Source: Dermanyssus gallinae
Lineage: Eukaryota; Arthropoda; Arachnida; Mesostigmata; Dermanyssidae
Assembly: GCA_003439945.1 (NCBI GenBank)
Contig: QVRM01001810.1
Coordinates: 1 to 64,000, forward strand
Reading direction: 5' to 3'
DNA: 64,000 bases
Shown: positions 53,240 to 64,000 of the stretch, in pieces
Position numbering within the stretch: position 1 is the stretch's first letter
Layout: every line of letters starts with the position of its first letter
The notes under the pieces: model-generated
Told to the model about the DNA's origin: nothing
Seen by the model: the letters and a program-made list of their open reading frames with translations, nothing else
The model's database searches: none
Program-made: the position numbers and the translations under genes

Positions 53240-55290
53240 CAGACGTAATTGTCACTTCTCATTTTCGCGTCTCAATTCTCAAAACGTTCAGGAATGATAC
53301 CGTGCGCCACTCCATTAATTAACTCTCCGAAGAAGACTTATTGTGTCCACCGATACCATAACGCCTGGCATTAACCGTATAGAAGCCTTGCGAGAGCAAC
53401 ACCCATTAGCTCCCGAGGACCTAGAATGGCCGACACTGACTAGAATCCTTATGCCCTATGTCACGTGAAAAGAAGGTATTCAGGTGGTTATTAAGAGTCT
53501 TTCCAAGAGCACCGCCGCAGGGCTAGACTTTATCAGACCGCGGTTATTAATGGACCTTCTTTCTCCGTCCCTTGAAGGCGTCGCCGCTAGCTTGCTCTCC
53601 GCATTGGCAAAGGTTGTAGACATTCTTCCCTGGGGAACCCCCCTGCTCGCCTCCAATCGTTGATATTTGGCGCAAGACTATTTGCTCTTAAGAAAAAGGA
53701 CAGATCGGTTTGTACAATTGAGTGCTCGTCTACGTCACGCAAGCTCGCCGCGAAGATCGGATGCAACCGCATCAATGTCGTTATTTCTCACGCAACTGGT
53801 GCACATCAATTGGGATTTGCGACGCCGGATCGGACCGAGATAGCCATTCACGCAACCCGTACCTTCCTCGATCGCGCGATCTAAAGGTTCATGTAAAGCT
53901 CGATTTTAGAAACGCTGTTAACAATATGAGACGCGATCGCCTGATGAAAGTCGTTACATCCTACGCCCTACATCTATTACACCACGTCGGGCTGGCATAT
54001 CGACATCCTTCCCACCTGGTCCTGCCTAAGCAAATGATTTCGTCCGCCACCTGACTGCTGATGGGGGATTCCTTAGCACTACTTCTGTTTTGCTTGGGTA
54101 TCAAGGATCTGGTAGATTCCTGCAAGAGCCCGCTGAGCCTCTGATACCGTAATGATGGCCTATTAGGAGGAAAATTTACACAATAACTGAGGGCATTCGA
54201 CGAATTTTTAACTTCGATGTAACATCTGGGTTAAAGCTAACTCCGGCCAAATAGGAGGTATGACTCTTGAGCTCCAGCCATGAGGCCTCCCCGATAAACA
54301 ATTACTCCGAGACCGCCTGCCTGGCTGCAAGATGACCGTCAAGGATGATCTGGAGCTACCAGATGTGCCACTTTGTCCCGAAGAGCTCACAGCAGCAATC
54401 GAACGCTGGAGATTAAAGCTGGAAAATGCCGCCGCTCGCCATCCTTTTCTAGGAGCCCGTCGGGGACTCTTCTTACTGAGGTCTTCTTTCTCTTCCTTAA
54501 AACTCATCAGCCTTCTTCGAAGGGCTGACCTATCTAATCGAGCCGACGACTTACATGCGCTTAACGAGTTGACACTGTCTACACTCGAGGCCCTGCTAAA
54601 CACATCTCTACCACCTAGCGCACGGCAACAGACATTGCTACCCGTCTCTAAAGGGGGCCACAGGGTCCCAAGTTTAAAGACCCTCGCCGGGCCTGCCATA
54701 GCCTCATCAATGCTAAGCGCACAAAACAGGACAATCCCCCGTTTATATTCAGTAGGAGTCGGCTAGTTTGAAAACAGCTTAGCCCAGCTTCAGGAGAACC
54801 TTGAGGCCCGGCGCTGATGCAGGCCTGACAACGTATTATCTCAACGTGACTGGAGTACCTTTTTGCACGCTAAGGTAAAACGATGTCTCTTTAATGAATT
54901 CGACAACACGATTAGAGATCGCCCAAACGCCGTGTTCGTCAAGGATTCAGGCGCCTGGTTACATGCGTTTCCCAGTGCACCCATAGGCATCCTTCTTGAT
55001 GACGAGTCAATGTGATCACCCCGTCGACAAACTAAAACATCACGGCCTATCGTGTATCATCGCCGCAGGCCGACGCTTTTGATATGACGCTATTAATGAG
55101 AGTTTCAACAGAGCCCTCAGATCGTGCGGTCGTTCGTGCATCAAAAGAAAAAAAACATTTATAGATGAATCTACTGAGTGAAGCTGTGCCCGTCGATGGT
55201 ACGGTGTTTGACCTTTGGTCTATAGGAAGCTAGGTTTGCATATTTATCTTTGTGGCATCTGTGGTGTTGACAAATTACTTTTCTGCGTAT
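53240..55290 (+). mobile_element. RLE-type LINE, long decayed copy D
   Basis: Domains in order on the plus strand, over several frames: LREQHPLAPEDLEWP (53390) and STAAGLDFIRPRLLMDLLSP (about 53510; usual AGGPDGLRPQHLKDLL); LFALKKKDRSVCTIECSSTSRKLAAKI (53680-53760, quoted by its KKKD and RKLAAK positions); HQLGFATPDRTEIAIHATR (about 53810); a motif B remnant GDSLALLLFCLGIKDL (54065); motif C YRND (54140; usual YLDD); SGLKLTPAK (54225); then an intact C-terminal RT extension at 54332-54766. Later come GAWLHAFPSAPIGI (about 54950) and GLSCIIAAGRRF (about 55045). This is the fullest RLE-LINE in the window, and it is clearly dead. Confidence 0.8.
54332..54766 (+). pseudogene. RLE-LINE RT C-terminal extension, open frame
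   Basis: A 144-codon frame, the best-kept part of copy D. It holds the block after the RT thumb that is shared across this LINE family: AAARHPFLGARRGLFLLRS, then SLKLISLLRRADL, then SARQQTLLPVSKGGHRVPSL, then LAGPAIASSMLSA. In other family members this region links the RT to a zinc-finger and endonuclease C-terminus. Its frame differs from the flanking pieces. Confidence 0.75.
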
Positions 55291-56613
55291 CGACATGCAA
55301 TATTTTCGAGCGATTCACCAGAAAAAGATTGCTTCCGGTGTAATTATAGCCCTTACAAGGTTATGAAGTCCGCTACCTCGTCCGTTTAACAAATCGTAAA
55401 GTTAGACTTTCAAAGTAACGATCCACCTCCATCCGGAGAAAAAAATTGCAAGGTGTATGCTACGGCCAAATAAACAGTTCGCCTTATATAACTAGCACAC
55501 GATTTAGCAAGAATTTGCTGAATTGCAGGAGCATTATCTTCCGAAGAGACGCGGCTGCCAAAATTTAAGATACAAAAAACTTAGTTACAGATTGAGTTAC
55601 AGCATGCGTACACGGGCTTTCGGCCTTGCGCACCATGCTACTATAATGTTATAATAATACGCATAAGATATTGTAATACGTATAAGGATAATGCACTTAA
55701 AAAAGATGCCTTTTGTTCTGGACCCCCGGTTTGGCTATCTAACGCGTTATTGCTTAAGCGAAAGTATTCGCGACTATGTATGGGCGAATGTATCGATCGG
55801 AGTCGGTCATGTGTTACGTGGGTAACGAGTTTGTGGCTTGCAGCCGTTTCTAAATGCGATTTGAGCCAACTCTAGCTAATGTGCGTTTATGGCTGAACAG
55901 TTTCGCCTCGAGTCATCAAAGTTTGACACCGCCTTGCTAACTTTGGGGCACCGCGCGGGCACTTGGTCGCGCTTCTCCTCTGCTTATTGGGAACACTACC
56001 GCGTCTCATTTCTATCTCGCTGTAGTACTATATGAGAGGCTTGGGTTTATTTTTGTGATTGTGCGCTTCTATGTGACCGTTTGCCTGTGTGTGTGTGTGT
56101 GTGTGGGAAACCAAGAGAGGTTGTCTTTGAACGAACGCGGGCCAGAAATTAATGTAACGTGACCAATGCCTTTTCGTCGACGGAAACGAGGGGAACGGGC
56201 GCGGGAAGGGAGGGGAACATGTCTAGGCGAGCAAGTTATCGACCATTAATCTTGAAGTCTATTTTCTTCAGCCACCTCAATCTTTTCTGGTCGTTGCTTT
56301 AAACACATTTCTCTCACTTAAAGCGACCCGCCCACCTAGGCAGATCACCGATCGGCGAAGTCGTTGAAAGTAGCGAACGCTACCCCGGCCACTTTGAAGC
56401 GTTTGAAGAAGGGCAAAACACTCAACTACACGATGCCGGGTTTCTCATCACGCCTTCTGCTTTAGAAGAGACTTTCCGGCCTCGAGGTCTCGAGCGATCC
56501 CTCCACGGCGGTGGCCGGCAGAGCTGCACATCGCACACGGTAAAGCGCAGTGGCCTCTTGAACAAATCGTTCAGGGGGCAGGCAACCTTGCGGATCAGTT
56601 AAAATAAGAAACA

Positions 56614-56615
56614 TT

Positions 56616-56648
<33 letters not shown>

Positions 56649-56651
56649 GCT
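56614..56651 (+). repeat. (GTT)n microsatellite
   Basis: About 12 units. The following 300 bases remain GTT/TTT-rich. Confidence 0.95.
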
Positions 56652-59002
56652 TTCGTTATTGTTGTTTTGTTGTTACATTAGTTGTTTTTATTTTTATTTT
56701 TTTGCTTTTACTAATGTTGTTTGTGCTACTGTTGTTTTGGCGTTACTTTGGTTGTGTTTATGTTTTTCTTGTTGTCGTTGTTGTTTTTCGTTTTTGTTTA
56801 GCTATTTTTGCTGCTTTGTTGTTTGTTATAAATGCTGTTTTTATTATCGTTCTCATTGCTCTTTTTATTGTGTTTTTTATTTTATTATTATTGGTTTTGT
56901 AATTAGTTTGCATTATTTAGGTATTTGCTCAGGTTTTTGTGATATGCTCGCTATTGCAATGGTGGCCTTTGTTGTAAAATCAATGCCGTCTTTCTTGTTA
57001 TTGTACATTATTGCCGTGCCGGGATCGAACTCGCCATTATTAGTGTGAGAGTCGCCGGGCATCTTTTCGACTCTGTCCTTCGTTGTTGCAATCCTCGCGG
57101 TGTTTTTACCGTTATTATCGTGTTTTCGTCAGTGCTGCACTTGCAGCTGCTATTATCGTCGTTATCGGCATAAATTATTCTATTAGGTCGCTGTCCTAAT
57201 TGTTTCGATCGTCAATGTTCATTGTTATTGGTACCGTTTACGTCTAAGTTTTTGTTGTGGCTGCGGCCATCGTTCTAGTTCAGAGTCATTATTGCTCGTT
57301 GTTGTTGTTGTTGTTGGCGTCGTTGTCGCCGTCACGTCTTTTCACCTCACGGTTTGCAGACAAAAGATCGCGTGTGGGCTTTCCTGTGTACGGTATGACT
57401 AAGAGCCAGGGTTCTTCTTCCACTCCGTTAGGAATTTTCCGTTAAGAAGTACTGTTTAATTGGCCGACTTGAAAGTTGACTCACGCGACTCTTCACAAGC
57501 AGGGCTTTCGTGGTCTCGAGAGAAATTTGATTGAGAGCAGAAGTCTTACCGCTCTTGAGCCTGTGGCCCGATGCGACAATTTAACTGGCGTAGTAAGGGG
57601 ATTTCTTTCAAATCCAAGCGTTCGTGCTCAAATGGCGGTGTTGCTGGGGATAGCTGTTCGGTTACCAGACGACCAGGCAACTTTGGGACTTGCTTAATAA
57701 TACTACGATATTTTTCATTACGATTATGTAGCTTAGCCTCATTTGTTTGCTTTGCTTTTTTCTCTTATAAGAAGGCCCAGGTTTTTAGGCTCCGTGTGGC
57801 CTCATCCTGTCGGTCCTGTACTCCAGACTTCTCTTTGAGCCACATGTGCACCCACCGCGCTTGGTAACCTATCTTCACGGTCACGGGCCCATGGCTTGAG
57901 CGGGAGACACGTTCATATAGGCGCATTCTTACACATGATGTACTGCCTTTTTGTTTGAAATGTTTTAGAGTGTACTGCAGCCGCTCTTCGGGGTCTCCCC
58001 GTTCAGTAAGTCTATCTTCCTTTATCTGGCTGACCGTTGTGATAGAACAGAGAAACTGCCATTTCTTTCCAATTGTTTATTCTAGGTTATTTTTTTTATC
58101 TGGGCTCCTAACAAGTAGTGCCGCTTTTGTTTATTCACTTCATGTGCAAACTCAGCTTTTTTTCGACTTTCTGCTTGGCAAAATTTGCTCAATTGACTAC
58201 TTCTCGATGTAAGATCGACTTATCCCGTGTCAGCCTCCTGTATCTATAGCCTGAGGACGCCAGTACCGTTTCTTAATATGTTGTACTCTAGCCTCAAGCA
58301 ATTCGTATTCAGTTGTTGTTCGCAGTTTTTAAGACATTTGCCAAAAACCTCTGGCTTCTAACAATCAAGGCATGACGGCTACTGTTTCTTTTGGACCCGA
58401 TTAATTGGGTTTCTTTAATTCTCTGCCTCACGTACAGATGTGGGCATTAATGCGCCATCCACTGAGGGAGCTTTCCATCATGTTTTGACCCAGTTTGGCC
58501 TCTTTTTAGCTACTGGGGTAGATAGCGAACGCCAAAGCTGACGAGCTGTTGTTTGAACGAGCTGCCCAAGCTGCGCAGTGTTTACCACATCGATGTTTGT
58601 TTTCATTTTTATCTCTCGGTATCTCTTTTCATACCAATACTACTCAGTCCCTTATAGCGCCCACTTAATTAGTTTACGACATGTTCTGTTTTACTCATAA
58701 AAATATTTCGCTCGTTTAAACGACTATACCGATCGCACCGCTTGAGCAGTGTCAGTCGAAATATACGCCTACATTGCACAGGCTATTGAGGCATTGCCGG
58801 CGCGAAAGATCTGCACCAGTTTCCCTGACTCAATGTGCGCGGACGAACCTGTACGTGGCCAGCTGGCAGCTGGCACTTGTGACCGTGACTGAGTGAGTGT
58901 ATGAGTTCAGTCGTACATCAAATATTGACATTTAGCCGTGGCAACGTGGGCCATTGTGAACAAATTGCCTCAGCCACACAGCATCCATTACCCCATCATA
59001 CG

Positions 59003-59019
59003 ATATATATATATATAAA

Positions 59020-59068
<49 letters not shown>

Positions 59069-59082
59069 AATATATATATATA

Positions 59083-59157
<75 letters not shown>

Positions 59158-59171
59158 ATATATATATATAA
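59003..59171. repeat. (TA)n cluster, about 170 bp
   Basis: The longest TA cluster in the window, with AAAC and TTTA interruptions. Confidence 0.98.
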
Positions 59172-59189
59172 ACACTTATTTAGCCAAAG

Positions 59190-60115
59190 CAGATGGGGCA
59201 CGGCTCGCTTTTACTACGACTACAACTGCGACGACTACAGCTCTCTTCTCTCTCCTTCTCGTGCCTCGCCTTTGCGCATTCGTAGTGTTTGTCGAGTGTA
59301 TCGTTATCATTGTGGCATATGTTCATAGTGGCCGTTGCTGTTGCTGTTGTTGTTGTTGTTGGCCCAAACATTTGGCCGGTCGTACTGTGCCCGTCGGTCA
59401 GATGGACAGGGTGGTTCATCGCTGCCACTGCGCCACTGCCGCCGTCGTCGCCGATCCTGGCGTCGGTCTGGTCATCCTTGGGCACGGATTACTACGCTAC
59501 GCGCCGCGACCTGCCACGTACGCGGTCAGTAACAACAGTGACTACAGCAGCCACGTTTTATAGTTGTTGGTATTTTGGGGCGTGATGATGGCCAACGAAT
59601 AGAATAGATAGGGGGGCCGGGCCCTGGCAGTGGGGGCTGCCATGCTGCTGCCGCTGCTGCAGCAGCAGCAGCAGCAGCTTCGATAGCCAAAGGGGCCTGC
59701 TGCCAACTCTGCTGCTCAGTCCCGGCCAGGGGCGATGCGACAATGCCTCTGGCCACATGACTGGCCGTTGCCAGCGCACCGCTACGTACTACAACTACTA
59801 CGATTGGGCGACGATTAGACGTCCCGCCAGCTGGAGGACCTCGTTCCAGGTCCTATGTCCCCGGAGCCGGTTGGATGACTCGTTCCGTGACAGGCCGACA
59901 ATGACGGTAGAGCCGCCGCCGCAGCCGCTGCTGCTGGTCGAACTTGGACAGCTAGCGGCACCCCCCAGTGCTGCTACGTGGGCGGAGGGAGGAGCGAGCC
60001 TGGGCGCTATGGTAGAAGGGGGCGCCCCCCAGCTCCCCATTTCGTCCAACTGCTGGCCATTCACTCGTCGCCGCTTCTTTGCACAGCTGGTGATAGTGGT
60101 GCTGCTGTTTTTGTG
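59190..60115. other. GC-rich block with a CAG/CTG run
   Basis: Distinctly GC-richer than its surroundings, with an uninterrupted CAG run at 59657-59678. Frames are open on both strands, for example 59757-60119 plus (120 codons) and 59798-60064 minus. The translations are Pro/Ala/Gly-rich or poly-Ala/Gln with no known domain. It could be a host exon or CpG-rich regulatory DNA. The sequence alone does not decide. Confidence 0.35.
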
Positions 60116-60177
60116 TTAGTGCTCCTTAGCCCTTTCAATATTTGAGCCATCAGCCAATCAAAAACTTAGAGAGTTAA

Positions 60178-60211
<34 letters not shown>

Positions 60212-60659
60212 TATAGTACTTACATAAAGGCAGGGGAACAGTTGCCTCCAAGCAAGCGTTTTCTTGATTTAAATTTAGAATGTAACACATTTCCAGGGTC
60301 TATACTTTACGCGCCATCTAGATGTGGGTTCAGCCAATTCAAGAAAAATGGGCCACTTATACGGAGTCGTCCCATTATATATATATATATATTAGCTAGA
60401 GAGAGATTTGGACCTATTCAAGGTTTTGCAAATTTTATGACACAGCACAGACGTTTTTAATTGTTTCTTTTTTATTATTTTAGTCAATATTCGACGCGAT
60501 TTCCATTAGTTTTAGGTGGATCTATGCATCAAAATAGCTACAAATCGCATTTTCCGATTTTTCCAGCTACACCTTCATGACTTTAAGTACCAATTTGCAT
60601 ACCAATAAGCTGCGTGTGTCCCCAGCTGGACTCCAAATGCGGAAATTGAATCCTCAGTG

Positions 60660-61060
60660 TTTTCAGCCCAGTGGACTGGCGCGTTATTGTGCTGAAGGAA
60701 TTATCGCCTGTGGTATAGATTTAGAGCTTTCCGGGCGAGCGCAATGAAGACTTTTCGTAAGCATTCTGTTGTATCCCAATTGCTCGTCAGCCTTCCTTCA
60801 GTTCGACTATCGCTATAGTTTGACTCTTGGAGAAGAAGATTAATCTCGTACAGATTAAAATGTTCAGTCTGAAAATGTTCGTACCAACTATACATTCTGC
60901 TCAGGGATACAGCCTGCTTCCCAATGGTGAATCGAAGCGATTTAATAATAATTAATCCTCGCTCGAAGTTGCACAAGATTATTGTACGCAGCCCCACGTT
61001 CAGGTACGGGTGTTTCGCCATCGACCATGCTCGTAGTCGCAATTTTCTCACGCCGTCTGT
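60660..61060 (-). mobile_element. Possible mariner fragment 5, internally deleted
   Basis: Minus strand: MYSWYEHFQTEHFNLYE and DSRTEGRLTSNWDTTECLRKVF resemble the N-terminal mariner block (EWYxxFKxGRxxxxDExRSGRPSTS.TDEN; quoted by key positions). A few codons later follows LQHNNAPVHWAE, like the second-Asp block LQHDNAPAH with Asp changed to Asn. The central part of the enzyme would be missing. Similarity is weak, and the C-terminal third and the TIRs were not found. Confidence 0.4.
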
Positions 61061-64000
61061 GGGAAAATTGATTTGGAGATTCTATGTAAAAAGAACAAAA
61101 AAATGGCGCTATCTGTTAATGCGCTGAATTTGAACTCACACATCACTGTGCGGAATAGATGCGAAAACTTTATAAGGTCATTATGTTTATACGCTGCGAA
61201 CTGAACCTGGACGCCAAGTACTCGTACGTGCTTGTAACATAATTGATACTATAGTTTGTTGCTTGCCCACATAGGCACACACGTGGCGTTGCTAATAAAG
61301 TATCTTGCTTGAAGTATCTGGATACTAGGGATGCAATGACATCGCCACAAGCGTACCGTTTCACAGGTAAATATAGGTACATGGATATGTGCAGTAAAAA
61401 ATATGAGCATGCTTTCTAGTTTACATACATATACCGGGATATATATATATTTTTTTAAGCAGTAAAATTTGTATGTTTAGTCACACTCACTTTAACGAGT
61501 TGAGTAAGCACCAATGTTATCAACGATCCTCTATTATCAGCCAACGTTGGGCATCGTTGAATTTAGGATTGCCGATCCGTTACCAGGTCGCCCGCCGGCA
61601 CGAAGAACTGACGGTGTATGACGTAACCTGCACTTATGTTGTGATACCGCAAGTAGCCTGCGAGGTATTAGCATGAACCCTACCGAACTAGCATTTTTCA
61701 CTAGCACGTCAGTAGCTTTGGTTTTGACCGAGGCATGAGCGGCAGGTACAAAGGGCAGAGCATCGTTCCTTACCTCGTAAAGATTCGTCGTTTGAGGTGG
61801 CCGTACGATCTGACCGCTAAACGCAAAGATGGCACAAAGATGTCACGCTGAAACGTCACGTCGCAACCCTCAGGAATCCACGATAGACTCAACGCCACTG
61901 GGCGCCGAATGCATGGAGGCAATGTGTGCTGCGACTGAAATGGAAGCTGCTTCAGAGAGGCCTAGTCCACCTCCGGCTACCGGTAAGGAGGCCTGTGGTC
62001 TCGCTACCATAGATTATGTATAGATTTCAACACGGGGCTCAGCTAGTTAATTTCCTTTAAGTGAGCCGAAAAGGCTAAATAATTGTCCTTAGTTCAGCCT
62101 CGATGCATGCGAGAAGCATGAGCTAAGAAGATACAGTTACCAGTGAGCACTGCGTTTGGGAAAGAGACTAAAACCAGCCTCGCTTTCACGGCCAAACAAA
62201 ACAGAAGAGGGCAAACTCCTCCTATAGCCGAGGTAAGCAGTGCAGAGGGGAGGTCAAGTGCGATGGATCACCGTGAGCTAATTTGACTTAGTGATATATA
62301 GCAGGAGCCACATCTCCAACCACTTTCATTAAATGATCCCTCCAGACGGCGCTAGATCAAGTTTACCTTATACGGAGGCATTCGAGAAGCTACACAATAC
62401 CTGGAAGCGTGGAGAAATATTTTAGCACTCCCATTGATAGAGAAACCCAGGCTAGGCTAATAACGTCGCTAGGGTACTTCACTGCCAATTTCTTGCAACC
62501 CTACGCATTAACGATTAATAGGTAATAGGTCTGATTAAGCCGTCTTTCTTCGTGCAAATTCTGTGCAATTAACCTAACCCCGGGCATATGGGGACACCAC
62601 CCGGGACACGAAGCTCCCCATCGCAGTAAGATGATTATCTTCGCCAAGACATTAGCAAGTCCGACCCGCGTGATCGACTCCGCTCAACCGCACCGCACGA
62701 TTCACTCGCTGTAGACAGAAGGGTCCAGTCTGCAAGCCGGACACTACGTCGGAACTTTACCAAGCTTTTCGTGATGACCACTGACAAAGAACGTGCAACC
62801 CTACAGCCTATCAGTAACCTCAACACAACTGAAGCAAAGAAGAGCCTATGCAACACAACCCTTGAACACAACTCTGAAAGACCGTCAGCCACCGACTCCT
62901 TGACAGACCTTGAGCAGGAAGCGTACCAGTCTCCCACTTTTAACGAAGGCCTGGGTGTGCTCCGTGAGTACGAGATTGGACGCCTTGGGTATTGTGCCCG
63001 CGCCCCCATCTTTAGCTAAAACATTACTACGGAGGCCTCGCCTAGCGAAGGTCTAAGAGGTAGACCTGCTGGGCCTTAAAGGGCCCGCTGTAATCGCAAG
63101 GCCATGGCCCGGATGCAAAGCTTGGGCCGGCACCCTCTAAAGAATTTGACAAAGTGACTCTTGTAGGTTCTGTCACCGTCATGCAGCCGTTGTGATCACC
63201 CAGCATTGCGATTGCATGAGGTCGCTAACAACCGACAAAAGCGCCAATAAGGACTGTAACGCGTTCGTAATAGACTATGCCATTTTTGACAGTTCAGAGT
63301 TTATAAACATCAAGTCTCTAACCAACCCGAACGACCTGTGAGTCACAGAGCTTGCTTGGCGCTGTTCTAGGCCGAGTCAGGTAGCGCTCACCGTGAACTA
63401 CCGAAGACACCTCGACGTTCAAACGCCAAAAAATATATGTGTATATATATATATGTATATATGCGTGCGATTTATCGCCGAGATTAGTATGCTGTCCATC
63501 ATACTATTTGTATTGCTATTGAAAGAAATAGCGCAGTGTCGTACTTATCTTTTTTAGATGCATATCTTACACACGTGAGAAGCAGGTACTTCCGATCATT
63601 ACCAATACTTGGTTATGGATGATATCATCTATAGAAAACTTTCTCGGACTGACTCTTAGCCAACACTTGACGTCCACAAAATTGGTTTCACATTGATTCG
63701 TAAGATGGATCAGATAAAGACGAATGTGTGATATTTTGCTGGTCTGACCGAGTATCCCAATTTAAGCTAGGTGGTTTTGCCTTCAAACAATCATAGCCAG
63801 GTTTAACTGAAGGATAGCTCAAAAATGTTAGTTTATTTCTCCTCTACCGAGAGTAAACAGCACTGTGGGAACACGCGGGGTTGCTCCAAATACAGACATA
63901 CATTTCCAAACAGTTGATCTTAAGCCAACATTATATAAGTGGCTTCTTGGCTCAAAATACAAAAAAAAACTGCTATACATACTTCTAGAAGAACTTTTAG
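61061..64000. other. Unannotated right end
   Basis: Contains a short TA tract near 63435-63462. Plus-strand frames at 61829-62023 and 62771-63019 (64 and 82 codons, hydrophilic) and their complements are unrecognised. Confidence 0.45.

Larger units (their letters stand above)
51134..53240. other. Unannotated stretch
   Basis: Contains TTG repeats at 51611-51733 and the candidate exon at 52182-52358. Other frames have no recognisable motif. Confidence 0.45.
55291..60655. other. Unannotated stretch with simple repeats
   Basis: Holds TTG tracts at 56614-56651 and 57298-57316, a 10-unit TG tract at about 56089-56106, a large (TA)n cluster at 59003-59171, a GC-rich block at 59190-60115 and (TA)n at 60179-60210. 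No coding family was recognised. The plus-strand frames at 56617-57048 and 58901-59563 are translations of TTG and TA repeats. Confidence 0.45.

Noticed and set aside
56617..57048. Hydrophobic 143-codon frame resembling a membrane protein
   Set aside because: Leu/Val/Cys/Phe bias results from GTT/TTG repeats, not from real transmembrane design.

Overview
This window looks like repeat-dense nuclear DNA from an invertebrate animal. It shows no operons or Shine-Dalgarno-led gene strings. Open frames are short, and most long ones are microsatellite translations. Nearly everything recognisable is a transposable-element fossil: five mariner-type remnants, a CR1-like LINE, an R1-like LINE, a further non-LTR RT fragment, a LINE family with a C-terminal restriction-like endonuclease (RLE), one Ty3/gypsy pol fragment and a tRNA-derived SINE. 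The phylum cannot be fixed from this sequence; molluscs, flatworms and chelicerates carry such mixtures. I recognise no intact cellular protein-coding gene, rRNA or functional tRNA.

Layout. 1-9 kb: hairpins, a degraded RLE-LINE tail (about 1.51-1.9 kb, minus), a TAA microsatellite and a 60-bp-arm palindrome at 5.95 kb. 9-15 kb: a decayed RT fragment (minus), a roughly 160-bp repeat (copy 1), a mariner fossil and a G-run block. 15-19 kb: a tRNA-like element, two palindromes with (TA)n at the core or flank, and a complete SINE with target-site duplications. 19.8-23.1 kb: an R1-like LINE missing its endonuclease and RT palm, interrupted by repeat copy 2. 27.1-28.4 kb: a Ty3/gypsy pol fragment fused, partly in one open frame, to the 3' end of an RLE-LINE. 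33.7-37.5 kb: two mariners, one complete from TIR to TIR. 38.8 kb: a second complete SINE. 40.5-41.8 kb: another TA-centred palindrome and a second RLE-LINE 3' end. 43.8-46.8 kb: a mariner fossil, then a 5'-truncated CR1-like LINE abutting a (TAT)52 tract. 47.3-51.1 kb: a large inverted duplication whose arms both carry the same decayed RLE-LINE RT. 53.2-55.3 kb: a longer, heavily mutated RLE-LINE. 55-64 kb: TTG, CAG and TA microsatellites, a GC-rich block and a possible mariner fragment.

The elements do not cooperate as a pathway. The window is a stratigraphy of dead transposons. The most informative signals are structural: recurring quasi-palindromes with TA cores or flanks but no shared sequence, an inverted duplication made after its LINE had died, a SINE family with a conserved 3' hairpin, and a chimeric LTR-element/LINE open frame. 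Two weak candidate host exons (48.9 and 52.2 kb) end at good splice-donor sequences.
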